DNA of 44,239 bases from Cesiribacter sp. SM1 (GCF_020178975.1 NZ_JAHXBU010000015.1:1-44239); one strand, 5' to 3'. Positions 35,168-44,239 are shown, counted from the first letter of the stretch. Numbers and translations are program-made. Notes: generated by a model not told the origin, from the sequence alone.

Positions 35168-35183
35168 GGAGCCCGCTTTTTTG
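35152..35183 (+). terminator. Rho-independent terminator overlapping the end of the small gene
   Basis: AAAGCGGG (35152-35159) pairs with CCCGCTTT (35172-35179), followed by T-rich sequence. The left arm is made from the last sense codons of the 63-aa gene, so terminator and coding region overlap. It would end the SDR-ispG transcript. Confidence 0.85.
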
Positions 35184-35399
35184 TTTTCGGCTTTCTCAAC
35201 TATTTCCTAGCAGGCAGAACAATATACTCACAGAATCTACAGTTAATATATTGTGAATTACTTGTATAAAAGCTTGAATATTTACTTTTTTGAGATTTAA
35301 ATTTCAACATCGATAGCCGAACATTTAAATTATGCTGCTTTCGGAGTTGGTTTTAAATATCATTATCCCTGATTAATTTTTCTATTGTAACTACTCCCT

Positions 35400-36014
35400 A
35401 TGCTGCAATATTTAGCGTTTGGCGATTCCTATACCATTGGCGAAGCTGTTCCAGAGAAACAGCGCTGGCCTGTTCAGCTTGTTGAAAAGCTGCGCTCACA
35501 GGGTACGGATGTAGAATATCCTAAAATTATTGCCACCACAGGCTGGACAAGCGGTGAGCTGCTGGCAGCTATTGAAAAAGAAAATCCTGCTTCATCTTAT
35601 CACTTAGTAAGCCTGCTGATAGGGGTGAACAACCAATACAGGGGATACGACCTGGACCTTTTCAGAGAAGAATTTACAAGCCTGGTGCAAAAGGCAATTT
35701 TCTATGCCAGGAAACGTACCGAAGGTGTATTCGTACTTTCCATTCCTGATTATGGTGTTACTCCGTTTGCCGCAGAAAAAAATCCACCACTTATTGCAAA
35801 GGAAATAGAAGAATACAATAAGCTCTCCCAGCATATTTGTCAGCGCCTGGATGTAGCCTGGTACAACATTACAGATATCAGCAAAGGGGCAGGATCAGAT
35901 CATAACCTTTTGGCAGAAGATGGCCTGCATCCATCAGGAAGTATGTATGCAGCGTGGGTAGAACAAATTTATCCTTATGTAGTAAAACAAATAAGATTGC
36001 TGCAAAAAGTCTAA
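35400..36014 (+). CDS. SGNH/GDSL-family hydrolase
   Basis: A 204-aa esterase/lipase-like protein. Block I is FGDSYTIGE with nucleophile Ser10, block III is GVNNQYRG, and block V is DGLHPSG with Asp174 and His177, giving a complete catalytic triad. There is no signal peptide, so it is probably cytoplasmic. Substrate is unknown; relatives cleave acyl or acetyl esters. It follows a 216-bp A/T-rich gap after a terminator, so it should have its own promoter, though I could not identify a clear TAnnTTTG element. Confidence 0.92.
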   Translation: MLQYLAFGDSYTIGEAVPEKQRWPVQLVEKLRSQGTDVEYPKIIATTGWTSGELLAAIEKENPASSYHLVSLLIGVNNQYRGYDLDLFREEFTSLVQKAIFYARKRTEGVFVLSIPDYGVTPFAAEKNPPLIAKEIEEYNKLSQHICQRLDVAWYNITDISKGAGSDHNLLAEDGLHPSGSMYAAWVEQIYPYVVKQIRLLQKV

Positions 36015-36257
36015 GCTTGAAGTATAACTTTAAGGTATAGAGAATAATAGTTCTGGGATACAAATACTTAGTTTAGCATTTGCAGCAAAGCCAAAATTTA
36101 TAAGGAAGAGGAGTTAAAAGAGCGCTCTTACCAGCTTATAGATAGGCCAGGCCCACCACTTTCTTAACGGTGTGCATGTATTAAATTGCAGAAGATAAAC
36201 CGGTATTTTGCTTAAAATTCTTAAAACTTTGTGATGTAGCCCAGCAGTAGAAAGAAT

Positions 36258-36605
36258 ATGAAGATGAAGGTAATAAAGGGCCTGTTTGCATTACTTACAA
36301 TCGTGCTGATTCTGCAATCCTGTCAGGAAAGAATGATCTGCCCTGCCTATCAGTCTACCTTTATCCTGGATGATGAAGTGCGGTACCAGCTATTTACCCG
36401 CTTCGAAAAAGATAGTATCCCTAAAGAGTATGCGGGCGTTAAGAAAAGCAGCTATGGCCTGATTGAACCTATGGGGCGTAAAAAGCGCGAAAGGTCAATG
36501 GCAATTGTAGCAATGAGAACTGTAATGCCTGCTAAAACCGAAGACAGTTTAACCACCTCCGCCACCGATATCACGCCTCTAAGAAGGGAACTGGAGCGGG
36601 AATAG
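36258..36605 (+). CDS. Small predicted lipoprotein
   Basis: A 115-aa protein with a lipoprotein signal (about 1-21, LILQSC). The mature part begins QERMICPAYQSTFILDDEVRYQLFTRF, a pattern I associate with conserved uncharacterised Cytophagales lipoproteins. The C-terminal half is basic then acidic and probably disordered. It ends 50 bp before the cloverleaf repeat element and converges with leuS. No function can be assigned. Confidence 0.72.
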   Translation: MKMKVIKGLFALLTIVLILQSCQERMICPAYQSTFILDDEVRYQLFTRFEKDSIPKEYAGVKKSSYGLIEPMGRKKRERSMAIVAMRTVMPAKTEDSLTTSATDITPLRRELERE

Positions 36606-36654
36606 AAATAAGTTTCAGATATATATAAGACAAGTTTGCCCCATGGTGGGAAAC

Positions 36655-36972
36655 AAACATGAATCATCCCGAATTTTGATTTGGGAAAAAATAAGCAAAA
36701 ACAGCCTTGGATACTTTTCCAAGGCTGTTTTTGCTTAAAGGCACTAGTTTTTGCGAGCCACCGAGGCCCGGGAGGCACGACGAAACGGTCCGCCGCTGCG
36801 GCAATCTGGCATCTACGCGCATAGAAGCCAGATTGCCGCGGGGCGGCCTCCGCACTCCGCTTCGCTGCGTTCGCAAAGACTGTACTGCTAATAGAAGTGG
36901 CCTCTGGAAATCTCCAGAGGCCACTTCTATTAGGAATGCTAGCTCCTTAAAAATTCGGGATGATTCATGTTT
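36655..36972. repeat. Nested palindromic cloverleaf element with REP-like core
   Basis: An outer 23-bp perfect inverted repeat (36655-36677 and 36950-36972) encloses three arms: hairpin A (36692-36710 with 36719-36737, 19 bp), a central arm B (outer 11-bp stem 36746-36756 with 36871-36881 including one G-T pair, inner 13-bp stem 36798-36810 with 36827-36839) and hairpin C (36888-36908 with 36913-36933, 21 bp). Drawn in two dimensions it is a cloverleaf. It contains no plausible ORF. The core carries TTGCGA and GCAATCT motifs in mirror-image copies, resembling REP sequences. It lies between convergent genes, so it may also stop transcription from both sides. It could be a non-autonomous mobile element. 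Confidence 0.9.
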
Positions 36973-36990
36973 TAGGATATGCAGTGTGTG

Positions 36991-39780
36991 TCAAACCACA
37001 ATATTGATAATCCGCTTTGGCACAATGATGATCTTCTTTGGTGCTTTTCCTTCAGTCCATTTCTGAACCTGCTCTGAGGCAAGTACCTCGCGTTCAATAT
37101 CCTGTTGCGGGGTATCTACGGCAAATACCATCTTAGCCCGCATTTTACCATTGATGGAAATCGGGTATTCAAAGCTATCCTCCTGCAGAAACTCTTCATT
37201 GAAATCAGGATAACTTGCCACCACTACCGATGTTTGATTACCCAGCAGGTGCCAGAGCTCTTCGGCTATATGCGGCGCATACGGTGCAACAATCAAAACC
37301 AGCTTCTCCAGCACCACTCGTTTATTACACTTAAGTGCAGATAGCTCATTCACGCAAATCATAAAGGCCGGTACACTGGTGTTAAAAGAGTAGCGGTCAA
37401 TATCTTCCGTAGCCTTTTTGATGGCAGTGTGCAGCACCTTCAGCTCTTCTTTGGTTGCTGCCTCATCAGAAACGGCAAAATTACCAGCCTCATCATGGAA
37501 CAGCCTCCATAGTTTGCGCAGGAACTTGTATACACCATCAATACCCTGTGTGCTCCAGGGCTTGAACTGCTCGAGTGGCCCCAGGAACATCTCGTACAAG
37601 CGGAGTGTATCAGCTCCGTATTCCTTCACAACATCGTCGGGGTTCACTACATTATGCCATCTCTTTGACATTTTCTCAACCTCCGATCCGCAGATGTACT
37701 TCCCTTTTTGTGGACCGGATTCCTCCAGTATAAACTCTGCGTTTGCCAGGTCCGGCCTCCATTTGCGGAAAGCTTCCAGGTCGAGTACATCATTCTCCAC
37801 CAGGCTAATTTCCACATGCAGCGGCGTAACATCGTAATTATCTTTGATGTTGAACGACACAAATGTATTAGGCTTGTTGTTGAGGCGGTACACAAAGCTG
37901 GAACGGCCCTGGATCATACCCTGGTTGATCATTTTGCGGAAGGGCTCCATCACCGATACCTTGTTGATATCGTAGAGGAACTTTGTCCAGAAACGTGCAT
38001 ACAGCAGGTGACCGGTGGCATGTTCGGCCCCGCCTATGTATAGATCTACCGCCTGCCAGTACTCCTGTGCTTCCTTGCTTACAAACTCCTGCTGATTCTT
38101 GGGGTCCATATAGCGGAAAAAGTACCAGCTGGAACCAGCCCAGCCAGGCATGGTATTCGTTTCCAGCGGATGACCGCTGCGGGTTTTCCAGTTACGTGCT
38201 CTTGCAAGCGGAGGCTCACCACTTTCGGTAGGCAGGTAGGCGTCTACCTCTGGCAGGCGCAGGGGTAGTTCATCATTTTCCAGCAGTTGCGGAATCCCAT
38301 CTTTGTAGTATACCGGGAAGGGCTCTCCCCAGTAGCGCTGACGGCTGAAGATGGCATCGCGCATGCGGTAGTTGGTGCGGCCTTTGCCTATTTCTTTTCG
38401 CTCCAGCCAGCGCACAGCAGTGCGCATGGCTTCTGCCACCGGCAGGTCGTTCAGAAAATCGCTGTTGATAATGGTGCCTTCCTTAGCCGGATGGGCTTCT
38501 TTTTCTATGGCGCCACCGGAAACCACCTGCCTTAGGGGCAGATTGTAGTGTTTCGCAAATGCCCAGTCGCGGGTGTCGTGTGCAGGAACGGCCATTACAG
38601 CGCCTGTTCCGTATCCGGCAAGCACATAATCGGCAATCCAGATAGGAATACGCTCACCATTGAAAGGATTGATTGCATAAGCACCTGTAAACACACCCGA
38701 TACGGTTTTTACATCACTCATGCGGTCACGTTCCGAACGGTTCTTTGCTGTTTCTACATATTCCTTAACTGCGGCTTCCTGTTCAGGCGTAGTGATGATC
38801 TCAACCAGCTCATGCTCGGGTGCCAGTACCAGAAAGGTAACACCAAAGATGGTATCGATCCGGGTAGTGAAAACCTTTATTTTCTCCCTGAATTCATCAT
38901 CAGTCTCAAAGTATAGCTCGGCACCCTCGGAGCGGCCAATCCAGTTGCGCTGCATTTCCTTTACCGCTTCCGGCCACTGAATAAATTCCAGGTCGTTGAG
39001 CAGGCGTTCGGCGTAGGCCGTGATCCGCAGGCTCCACTGCCTCATCTTTTTACGAACAACAGGAAACCCACCTCTTTCAGATACACCGTCTTTTACCTCT
39101 TCGTTGGCCAGAACGGTACCCAGGGCAGGGCACCAGTTTACGGTGGTGTCTGACAAATAGGCAAGGCGGTAATGCAGCAAGATTTGCTCCCGCTCTGCCT
39201 CATCCATGGTTTTCCAGGCATTGGCAGAGAACTGTGGTGTTTCTTCATCGCAGCAGGCATTTATACCTGCATTGCCATCTTTTTCAAATCTCCTGGTAAG
39301 CTCACTTATGGGGCGTGCCTTTTCCTGCTCATAATCGTAATAGTGCAGAAAGAGCTGCTTGAAAATCCACTGGGTCCATTTATAATAATCAGGATCGGAG
39401 GTAGCAAACTCTCGGCTCCAGTCATAAGAGAAGCCTATGTTGCGCAGCTGCTCCTTGTAACGGTTAATGTTTTGTTCGGTGGTAACAGCAGGGTGCTGGC
39501 CTGTTTGTATGGCATATTGCTCTGCCGGCAGACCGAAGGCATCAAAGCCCATCGGGTGCAGCACATTGTAGCCCTTCATGCGCTTATAGCGCGAAACAAT
39601 ATCGGATGCAATATAACCCAGTGGGTGTCCAACGTGTAAACCAGCTCCCGAAGGATAGGGAAACATATCAAGCGAGTAGAATTTAGGCTTGTCGTGGTCG
39701 ATCTCCGTTTGGTATATTTTTGTATCCTGCCAGCGTTGTTGCCAGCTTTTTTCTATTTCCTGAAAATTGTATTCTGCCAT
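36991..39780 (-). CDS. leuS: Leucyl-tRNA synthetase
   Basis: A 929-aa class I synthetase that charges tRNA-Leu. The HIGH-type motif is HVGH at 49-52 within [16 protein letters not shown]. The editing (CP1) domain follows at about 230-420 with [19 protein letters not shown] and the [19 protein letters not shown] editing-site segment. The catalytic loop is KMSKR at 703-707 (the consensus is KMSKS, so the last residue differs). LeuRS-type WYFFRYMDP and [16 protein letters not shown] are present. The anticodon-binding and C-terminal regions complete the normal length. The stop lies 18 bp from the cloverleaf element. Confidence 0.97.
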   Translation of the reverse strand: MAEYNFQEIEKSWQQRWQDTKIYQTEIDHDKPKFYSLDMFPYPSGAGLHVGHPLGYIASDIVSRYKRMKGYNVLHPMGFDAFGLPAEQYAIQTGQHPAVTTEQNINRYKEQLRNIGFSYDWSREFATSDPDYYKWTQWIFKQLFLHYYDYEQEKARPISELTRRFEKDGNAGINACCDEETPQFSANAWKTMDEAEREQILLHYRLAYLSDTTVNWCPALGTVLANEEVKDGVSERGGFPVVRKKMRQWSLRITAYAERLLNDLEFIQWPEAVKEMQRNWIGRSEGAELYFETDDEFREKIKVFTTRIDTIFGVTFLVLAPEHELVEIITTPEQEAAVKEYVETAKNRSERDRMSDVKTVSGVFTGAYAINPFNGERIPIWIADYVLAGYGTGAVMAVPAHDTRDWAFAKHYNLPLRQVVSGGAIEKEAHPAKEGTIINSDFLNDLPVAEAMRTAVRWLERKEIGKGRTNYRMRDAIFSRQRYWGEPFPVYYKDGIPQLLENDELPLRLPEVDAYLPTESGEPPLARARNWKTRSGHPLETNTMPGWAGSSWYFFRYMDPKNQQEFVSKEAQEYWQAVDLYIGGAEHATGHLLYARFWTKFLYDINKVSVMEPFRKMINQGMIQGRSSFVYRLNNKPNTFVSFNIKDNYDVTPLHVEISLVENDVLDLEAFRKWRPDLANAEFILEESGPQKGKYICGSEVEKMSKRWHNVVNPDDVVKEYGADTLRLYEMFLGPLEQFKPWSTQGIDGVYKFLRKLWRLFHDEAGNFAVSDEAATKEELKVLHTAIKKATEDIDRYSFNTSVPAFMICVNELSALKCNKRVVLEKLVLIVAPYAPHIAEELWHLLGNQTSVVVASYPDFNEEFLQEDSFEYPISINGKMRAKMVFAVDTPQQDIEREVLASEQVQKWTEGKAPKKIIIVPKRIINIVV

Positions 39781-39802
39781 GGGTGGTTTTCTTCAGCGGG
39801 TA

Positions 39803-39810
39803 CAAAGTTA
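39803..39810 (-). promoter_or_regulatory. Probable -7 element of the leuS promoter
   Basis: TAACTTTG on the minus strand matches TAnnTTTG and is identical to the -7 box of the polysaccharide operon promoter. It ends 22 bp before the leuS ATG, the same distance as in actA. A good -33 TTG is not seen at 19 bp, so the call rests on the -7 box alone. Confidence 0.45.
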
Positions 39811-39901
39811 GCTTAAATAGCCTAAAAATAATCTATAGATATAAACAAAGGCCTTTTAAGACGATTAATCTTAATAAGATGCTAATTTAATAAATATCAT
39901 T

Positions 39902-40249
39902 ATGGATAATAGATGGCTGTTTTTTAACAAGTTGAAAAACTTATCAGTGGTAAAGCCTGATCATGATAAAACCGGCTCCCTGCAGGATGCCGTGATAGAT
40001 TTGCAGAGCGGAGAAATTGTGCTGTATACCTTAAGCAGTGGCAGTTTTCTGGGTATTGGCGGTGACCGAATGGCCCTGCCTGCGGGCGCCCTGCAGTTTG
40101 CTGGAGATGAGGCAAGGCTTAATGTAGATGAAGCAAGGTTTGAGCATGCGCCGGGAACGGCCACTCCCTGGCCAGAGCACATCGACAGCAAGTTTATTGA
40201 TGATGTTAACCGCCACTACCGATTAACAAGTGGTTATAAAAACACCTGA
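39902..40249 (+). CDS. PRC-barrel domain protein
   Basis: A 115-aa cytoplasmic protein. Residues about 22-75 match a PRC-barrel: KTGSLQDAVIDLQSGEIVLYTLSSGSFLGIGGDRMALPAGALQF. The PRC-barrel is a small beta-rich domain found in ribosome maturation and photosynthetic reaction centre proteins, and alone in stress-related proteins. The C-terminal ~40 residues (EARFEHAPGTATPWPEHIDSKFIDDVNRHYRL) are a short extension. It stands alone between divergent leuS and a strong terminator, as a single-gene transcript. The role is unknown. Confidence 0.82.
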   Translation: MDNRWLFFNKLKNLSVVKPDHDKTGSLQDAVIDLQSGEIVLYTLSSGSFLGIGGDRMALPAGALQFAGDEARLNVDEARFEHAPGTATPWPEHIDSKFIDDVNRHYRLTSGYKNT

Positions 40250-40254
40250 AAATG

Positions 40255-40286
40255 AAAAATCCCCGTTTGCTAACGGGGATTTTTTT
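40255..40286 (+). terminator. Rho-independent terminator of the PRC-barrel gene
   Basis: A 13-bp perfect stem (40255-40267 with 40272-40284), loop TGCT, with CCCCG/CGGGG at its core and A/T flanks that make it act in both directions. It is 6 bp after the stop codon and converges with the 70-aa minus-strand ORF. Confidence 0.92.
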
Positions 40287-40321
40287 ATGCTTCAATCAGT
40301 AAGATCTGGTTATACATTCAA

Positions 40322-40534
40322 CTACTTTGCCTCGGCTAAGCTGTACTTTGCGCTGGTTTGCAAAACAGTAGAAGGTTCATTTTTATACATCGGGATCTGT
40401 TTAGCTTCCTGGCTTACTCTAAGCTGCTGTTTACGAACTATTCTATAGCGATTGAGCAGATAGGAGAAAAATATTGATGCCAGGGTTAAGAAGATTGCAG
40501 CACAAACATTTAGCACTATAGCCGAAGGAGTCAT
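40322..40534 (-). CDS. Small predicted membrane protein (70 aa)
   Basis: The ORF encodes one N-terminal helix (TPSAIVLNVCAAIFLTLASIFFSYLLNRY) followed by a basic stretch (RIVRKQQLRVSQEAK) and a polar tail. This positive-inside layout is typical of a real one-pass membrane protein, and no larger gene overlaps it. It sits on the same strand as another tiny membrane protein. There is no recognisable family or clear promoter, so it may be spurious. Confidence 0.5.
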   Translation of the reverse strand: MTPSAIVLNVCAAIFLTLASIFFSYLLNRYRIVRKQQLRVSQEAKQIPMYKNEPSTVLQTSAKYSLAEAK

Positions 40535-40659
40535 AGATGGAGTATTGAGTTAAGAGTGTGTTAAACCCTGCACAATATTAAAGTATTAAGCGCATCAAAA
40601 AAAGAATATGTAAGCTTGATGCACGAAAATAATGAAAAGGTAACACTAATCTATTAAAA

Positions 40660-40809
40660 TCAACGTTTTGTTGGATCTTTTTCAGGCGGTCTTTTTTGTG
40701 ATGCCTGGGTGGTTCCTCTGTCGTCTCCCACATTCTTCTTTCTTTTATAACTTGCTGCAAATACTATTGCCAGTACAATAACAAGTATGATTACCAGTGT
40801 AAAAGTCAT
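40660..40809 (-). CDS. Very small predicted membrane protein (49 aa)
   Basis: A short frame with ATG at 40807-40809 and TGA at 40660-40662. It encodes MTFTLVIILVIVLAIVFAAS, a single helix, then a very basic and polar tail (YKRKKNVGDDRGTTQASQKRPPEKDPTKR). The tail resembles those of small Bacteroidota membrane proteins. It is between the RND exporter gene and the 70-aa ORF, all on the minus strand, so it may share the exporter transcript. The function is unknown. Confidence 0.55.
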   Translation of the reverse strand: MTFTLVIILVIVLAIVFAASYKRKKNVGDDRGTTQASQKRPPEKDPTKR

Positions 40810-40881
40810 AATATAATTTGTTGCTTTCCATTAAATTTAACTCTGTTGAGTATTTTAAGTTTCAGCTCACTATACATTAAA

Positions 40882-43134
40882 CTATTGCTCCTTCTTTTTC
40901 AAAAACAGCAGCACCAGCACTGGCAGGAGCGTTAAATCGGCAATAACGGCAAAGATAAGGGTAAGGCTTACGAGCAGCCCCGTGTAAAAGGTGCTGCCAA
41001 AAGAAGAGAGAATCAAAGTAAGAAAACCACCGGCCAGTATTACTGACGTAATGATGATTGCCTTGCCGGTAAAAAGGTAGGTATGTTTTACTGCATACAC
41101 CAGGCTGCGTCCCTTATTGAGTTCTATTTTAAGTTTGCTTAAAAAATGAATGGTATCGTCTACAGCAATACCAAAGGCAATGGTAAAAATGATGGAGGTT
41201 GATGCTTTTAAATATATGCCTAAAAAGCCCATGATGCCGGCAATCATCAGCAGGGGGATAAGGTTGGGAATAAGTGCTATGATAACCATGCGCAACGATC
41301 TGTAAAGCACCCCTACAATGAGTGCTATTATGCCAAAGGCAATGCTCAAGCCCTCCAGCATGTTGCGTGTAATATATTCCGCATTTTTATCAACCAGTAA
41401 AGAAGTGCCGGTGATTCGAAGTTCAATCAGGGAGCTGTTTAACTCCCTGGCGAGAAAAACCTGGAGCGCTTTATTCTTTTCTTCACTTAAATTACTCCCC
41501 CAATCGGGCATACGGCCACTTATTCTGCCAAGCCTGCCGTTTTGTGCTACCAGCGGAACTGCTGCCTGGCTTTGCTCCAGCCTGCGTAAATACCCTTCAA
41601 TTCTGGCATAATCCCGTTTATTCTCTGGCAGTCTGAAATAAGATACTGCACCACCATTCAATGCCCTGTTTACCCCTTTTACCAGTAAAAGTGGAGATAC
41701 CAGTCCCTTCACGCCATACTCCTGTTGCAGGTAATCTTCCAGCCTGCTGATTTCCTGTAAAACAGCCGGATCATACACAGACCGGCTACTGTCTTTTACG
41801 ATGATGGCTGCCTCAAAAGGTTTATTACCGCCAAAGTGTTCATCGAAAAAATAGACATCCTGCTTTAACGGGTCATTTTCCCTGATGTCTTCAAGTAAAA
41901 AAGTATTGCTCTCCAGCCTGCTGATGCCCAGCAGGGACAGCAGCAGTATAATTCCGTAAAAAGTTAATACACGAAACCGGTAATGGAGCGTCCACCTGAA
42001 CAGATTGCGCAGTGTTTTTACCCAAAGCAGCCGGTTTTGGCTTCTGCTTACCACTGCAGGTGTTTTCATCAGCACCAGCACAGAGGGCAAAACAGTAAAT
42101 GCAAGTATGAAAGCAATAAACACCCCGATGGCAACATAGAGTCCAAAATCCCTGATGGGCCTGATGTTGGTTGTCAGGAGGGTTAAAAAGCCAATGGAGG
42201 TGGTAAGAGAAGTAAGAAAGGTAGCAAGGCCTATTTCTTTCATGGTAATACGGATGGCCTCCTTCTTTTTATGTCCGTTTCGGAGCTCCTCTATGTATTT
42301 AGTAAGTATGTGCACCACATCAGACATACCCACCACAAACATGATGGTTGGCATGAGCACCATCATCACATCCAGATCCTTGCCAGTGGCACCCATGATA
42401 CCCAATATCCATACCACGGTTAAAACTACAACCAGTATGGGTACCGCCACACCCCAGAGAGAACGGTAGGCCAGACTAAGAAAAATCACCACCAGTACCA
42501 TAGAGGCTGCAGCAAAAACAGCAAACTCAAGCTGCATCTTTTCCACGTATACAGATTGTGCCCTTACTTTACCAGCCATATGTACCTCATCAAAGTGGTG
42601 GGGTGCCAGTATCTGGTTTACCTGCAGCATAAGAGAATCGGCCTGTTTTTTACTGATTTGCTGCTTATGGTTGATAACGATGGCTACCGCAGGTGTGGCA
42701 GGGGCCAGCAGGGTACCCATGACTGCAGGGTTTGCCCATAAGGCAGCGCTATCCAGTGCATAGTACTGCGGCTCGTTAATGCGTAGTGCCGGAGGCTGAA
42801 ACACTCCAAAGGGACCAATGATGGGATTTTTAAGGTTTGTGACAGAAAGCACCTGCCTGGTCAGGGGCAGGCTGTCCAGTGCTGTGGTTACAGAATCTAT
42901 CTGCCGTAGAAAGTCCTGCCGGAATATGCCTTCCCTGTTTTCAATGCCGATCAGCAGAAAATCATTGTCGTTCTCAAACTGCTCACGGTAATCCAGGAAA
43001 AACTCCAGGTCCTGGTCTCCGGTGGGAAAAAAGTTTTCAAAGTTATAATCGAAGCGTAGCTGGGTAATAAAATAACCTAGCACTAGTGTTAGCAGCCCAA
43101 TGACTAGCAGGGTTTGTTTAGCCAGCTTTTGCAT
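40882..43134 (-). CDS. RND-superfamily (MMPL/Patched-like) exporter
   Basis: A 750-aa protein with twelve predicted helices in two halves. An N-terminal helix is followed by a periplasmic domain ([23 protein letters not shown]...). The first sterol-sensing-like helix block at about 200-370 contains [25 protein letters not shown] second periplasmic domain and second block follow, with [25 protein letters not shown], where the Asp-Asp pair probably takes part in proton relay. This is the MMPL/hydrophobe exporter branch of RND, often linked to lipid or hopanoid export. It is divergent from thyA. The substrate is unknown. Confidence 0.9.
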   Translation of the reverse strand: MQKLAKQTLLVIGLLTLVLGYFITQLRFDYNFENFFPTGDQDLEFFLDYREQFENDNDFLLIGIENREGIFRQDFLRQIDSVTTALDSLPLTRQVLSVTNLKNPIIGPFGVFQPPALRINEPQYYALDSAALWANPAVMGTLLAPATPAVAIVINHKQQISKKQADSLMLQVNQILAPHHFDEVHMAGKVRAQSVYVEKMQLEFAVFAAASMVLVVIFLSLAYRSLWGVAVPILVVVLTVVWILGIMGATGKDLDVMMVLMPTIMFVVGMSDVVHILTKYIEELRNGHKKKEAIRITMKEIGLATFLTSLTTSIGFLTLLTTNIRPIRDFGLYVAIGVFIAFILAFTVLPSVLVLMKTPAVVSRSQNRLLWVKTLRNLFRWTLHYRFRVLTFYGIILLLSLLGISRLESNTFLLEDIRENDPLKQDVYFFDEHFGGNKPFEAAIIVKDSSRSVYDPAVLQEISRLEDYLQQEYGVKGLVSPLLLVKGVNRALNGGAVSYFRLPENKRDYARIEGYLRRLEQSQAAVPLVAQNGRLGRISGRMPDWGSNLSEEKNKALQVFLARELNSSLIELRITGTSLLVDKNAEYITRNMLEGLSIAFGIIALIVGVLYRSLRMVIIALIPNLIPLLMIAGIMGFLGIYLKASTSIIFTIAFGIAVDDTIHFLSKLKIELNKGRSLVYAVKHTYLFTGKAIIITSVILAGGFLTLILSSFGSTFYTGLLVSLTLIFAVIADLTLLPVLVLLFLKKKEQ

Positions 43135-43242
43135 GTATTGAATAGAGAAAATATTATAGCCACCGGAATACTTGTCTTTGTGTCTGTTCGGGGGTATTTT
43201 ACGGGTCTAAAATTACCAAAGTTTTTTCAGCAGAACCGACCC

Positions 43243-44037
43243 ATGCAGCAATATCTCACCCTCATGCAGCACATCCTCGATAAAGGGGTGGCTAAAGAAG
43301 ACCGAACCGGCACCGGTACCATCAGTGTATTTGGTTACCAGATGCGATTTGACCTGGCAGAAGGTTTTCCCCTGGTTACTACCAAAAAGTTGCACCTGCG
43401 CAGTATCATACATGAACTTCTGTGGTTTTTACAGGGCAGTACCAACATACACTACCTGAAAGAAAACAAGGTAAGCATTTGGGATGAGTGGGCCGATGAA
43501 CAGGGAGAACTTGGGCCCGTATACGGTTACCAGTGGCGTAGCTGGCCTGCTGCCGATGGCCGCCACATCGACCAGATCAGCAACCTCATCAGCCAGATCA
43601 GGCGTAATCCCGATTCGCGTAGGCTGATGGTGAGTGCCTGGAATGTTGCAGATATTGAACAAATGGCCCTGCCGCCCTGCCATGCGCTTTTCCAGTTTTA
43701 CGTAGCTGAGGGTAGGCTTTCCTGCCAGCTTTACCAGCGCAGTGCAGATGTGTTTTTAGGAGTGCCTTTCAACATAGCTTCCTATGCATTGCTCACCATG
43801 ATGGTGGCCCAGGTTTGCGGATTGCAGCCGGGAGAGTTCATTCATACCCTTGGCGATGCGCACCTCTACAAAAATCACCTGGAGCAGGCCCGCCTGCAGT
43901 TAAGCAGAGATCCAAGGCCATTGCCAAAAATGCAGATCAACCCGGAGGTAAAGGATATCTTTGGTTTCCGTTTCGAAGATTTTACACTGCTGGATTATAA
44001 TCCGCATCCACACATCAAAGGGGCAGTTGCCGTATAA
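43243..44037 (+). CDS. thyA: Thymidylate synthase
   Basis: A 264-aa enzyme that methylates dUMP to dTMP with methylene-tetrahydrofolate. Visible motifs are [19 protein letters not shown] near the N-terminus, the catalytic Cys146 in [12 protein letters not shown], then [23 protein letters not shown] and the C-terminal [10 protein letters not shown]. The length equals the usual bacterial ThyA. I chose ATG 43243; the frame is open upstream to 43114 but that part overlaps the RND gene start and has no family similarity. No dihydrofolate reductase gene follows within the window. Confidence 0.97.
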   Translation: MQQYLTLMQHILDKGVAKEDRTGTGTISVFGYQMRFDLAEGFPLVTTKKLHLRSIIHELLWFLQGSTNIHYLKENKVSIWDEWADEQGELGPVYGYQWRSWPAADGRHIDQISNLISQIRRNPDSRRLMVSAWNVADIEQMALPPCHALFQFYVAEGRLSCQLYQRSADVFLGVPFNIASYALLTMMVAQVCGLQPGEFIHTLGDAHLYKNHLEQARLQLSRDPRPLPKMQINPEVKDIFGFRFEDFTLLDYNPHPHIKGAVAV

Positions 44038-44084
44038 GTGAATAGCACAGGGTTTTACTATTCCCTCTATATTCAAAATCTCAT

Positions 44085-44128
44085 AAAGCACGCCACAGGT
44101 TAGTATAGCCTGTGGCGTGCTTTTTTTT
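44085..44128 (+). terminator. Rho-independent terminator of thyA
   Basis: A perfect 15-bp stem (44085-44099 with 44109-44123), G/C-rich in the middle, with a 9-nt loop and eight T after the stem. It lies 48 bp after the thyA stop. The left flank is A-rich only briefly, so it acts best on the plus strand. Confidence 0.93.
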
Positions 44129-44157
44129 CTGAAAAAGAATGTCGATTTCTGCTAGGA

Positions 44158-44239
44158 TTAGGTCCTATTGCCACAAAGGATAAGCATAGGCACAGAGTTT
44201 TTCTGGCTATCCAGCTGGGTGGCAGTAGAAAGGATAGTT
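44158..44239 (-). CDS. Possible C-terminus of a minus-strand gene (partial)
   Basis: On the minus strand one frame is open from the window edge to a TAA at 44158-44160 and reads TILSTATQLDSQKNSVPMLILCGNRT. The convergent layout with thyA and the terminator between them fit a gene end. It is too short to identify and might be chance. Confidence 0.3.
   Translation of the reverse strand, partial: TILSTATQLDSQKNSVPMLILCGNRT

Noticed and set aside
36655-36972. Cloverleaf as a tRNA or CRISPR array
   Set aside because: The arms are far longer than tRNA arms, there is no anticodon/T-loop consensus, and no direct repeats with regular spacers are present.
36664-37066. ORFs of 86 and 119 aa across the cloverleaf element
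   Set aside because: They read through perfect palindromes in both directions and have no start context or coding bias.
40578-40760. 60-aa minus-strand ORF
   Set aside because: It overlaps the 49-aa frame in a different register and has a less convincing composition.
43114-43242. 43-residue N-terminal extension of thymidylate synthase
   Set aside because: It overlaps the divergent RND gene start and has no similarity to ThyA; ATG 43243 gives the normal 264 aa with Cys146.

Overview
The window looks like chromosomal DNA of a Bacteroidota member, most likely of the Cytophagales. Evidence is an Alternative Complex III (act) operon joined to an aa3-type cytochrome oxidase operon, Bacteroidota-type promoters (TTTG-N19-TAnnTTTG), a long (667 aa) IspG with an internal insert domain, and conserved small Bacteroidota proteins. 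It is mostly core genome. I see no phage, insertion sequence, CRISPR array, rRNA or tRNA gene.

Layout. (1) 1-921, minus strand: the N-terminal part of a secreted esterase with a PKD/REJ-like module, cut by the window edge, followed by a gene-poor stretch with a probable decayed ORF (1242-1616). (2) 1688-5276, minus strand: a compact surface-polysaccharide operon of a CheY-like response regulator, a phosphoglycosyl transferase carrying its own degenerate receiver-like domain, and two GT2 glycosyltransferases, read from a strong promoter near 5428-5458. (3) 5909-21319, plus strand: actABCDEF followed by coxB, coxA, ctaA, ctaB, two subunit-III genes and subunit IV, closed by a clear terminator. 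ACIII oxidises menaquinol and passes electrons through c hemes to the oxidase. ctaB and ctaA make its heme A. (4) 21414-23294, plus strand: SCO copper chaperone, DUF420 membrane protein, a small CxxC membrane protein and a DUF983 protein, probably oxidase-assembly related. (5) 23299-30471, plus strand: a very large NtrY-like sensor kinase abutting a large predicted outer-membrane beta-barrel protein. (6) 30562-32097, minus strand: MlaF/MlaE-type lipid ABC transporter. (7) 32175-36605, plus strand: SDR, ispG, a 63-aa membrane protein, an SGNH hydrolase and a small lipoprotein. (8) 36655-36972: a nested palindromic element that folds as a cloverleaf with a REP-like pair at its core. (9) 36991-39780, minus strand: leuS. 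(10) 39902-40249, plus strand: PRC-barrel protein with a terminator. (11) 40322-43134, minus strand: two very small membrane proteins and an RND/MMPL exporter. (12) 43243-44037, plus strand: thyA and a strong terminator.

The most unusual structure is the 318-bp cloverleaf element between two convergent genes. It is not explained by a simple terminator. Next in interest are the receiver-like domain fused to the sugar transferase, the giant sensor kinase paired with an outer-membrane barrel, and several tiny membrane proteins. All assignments come from reading motifs by eye. No database search was run.
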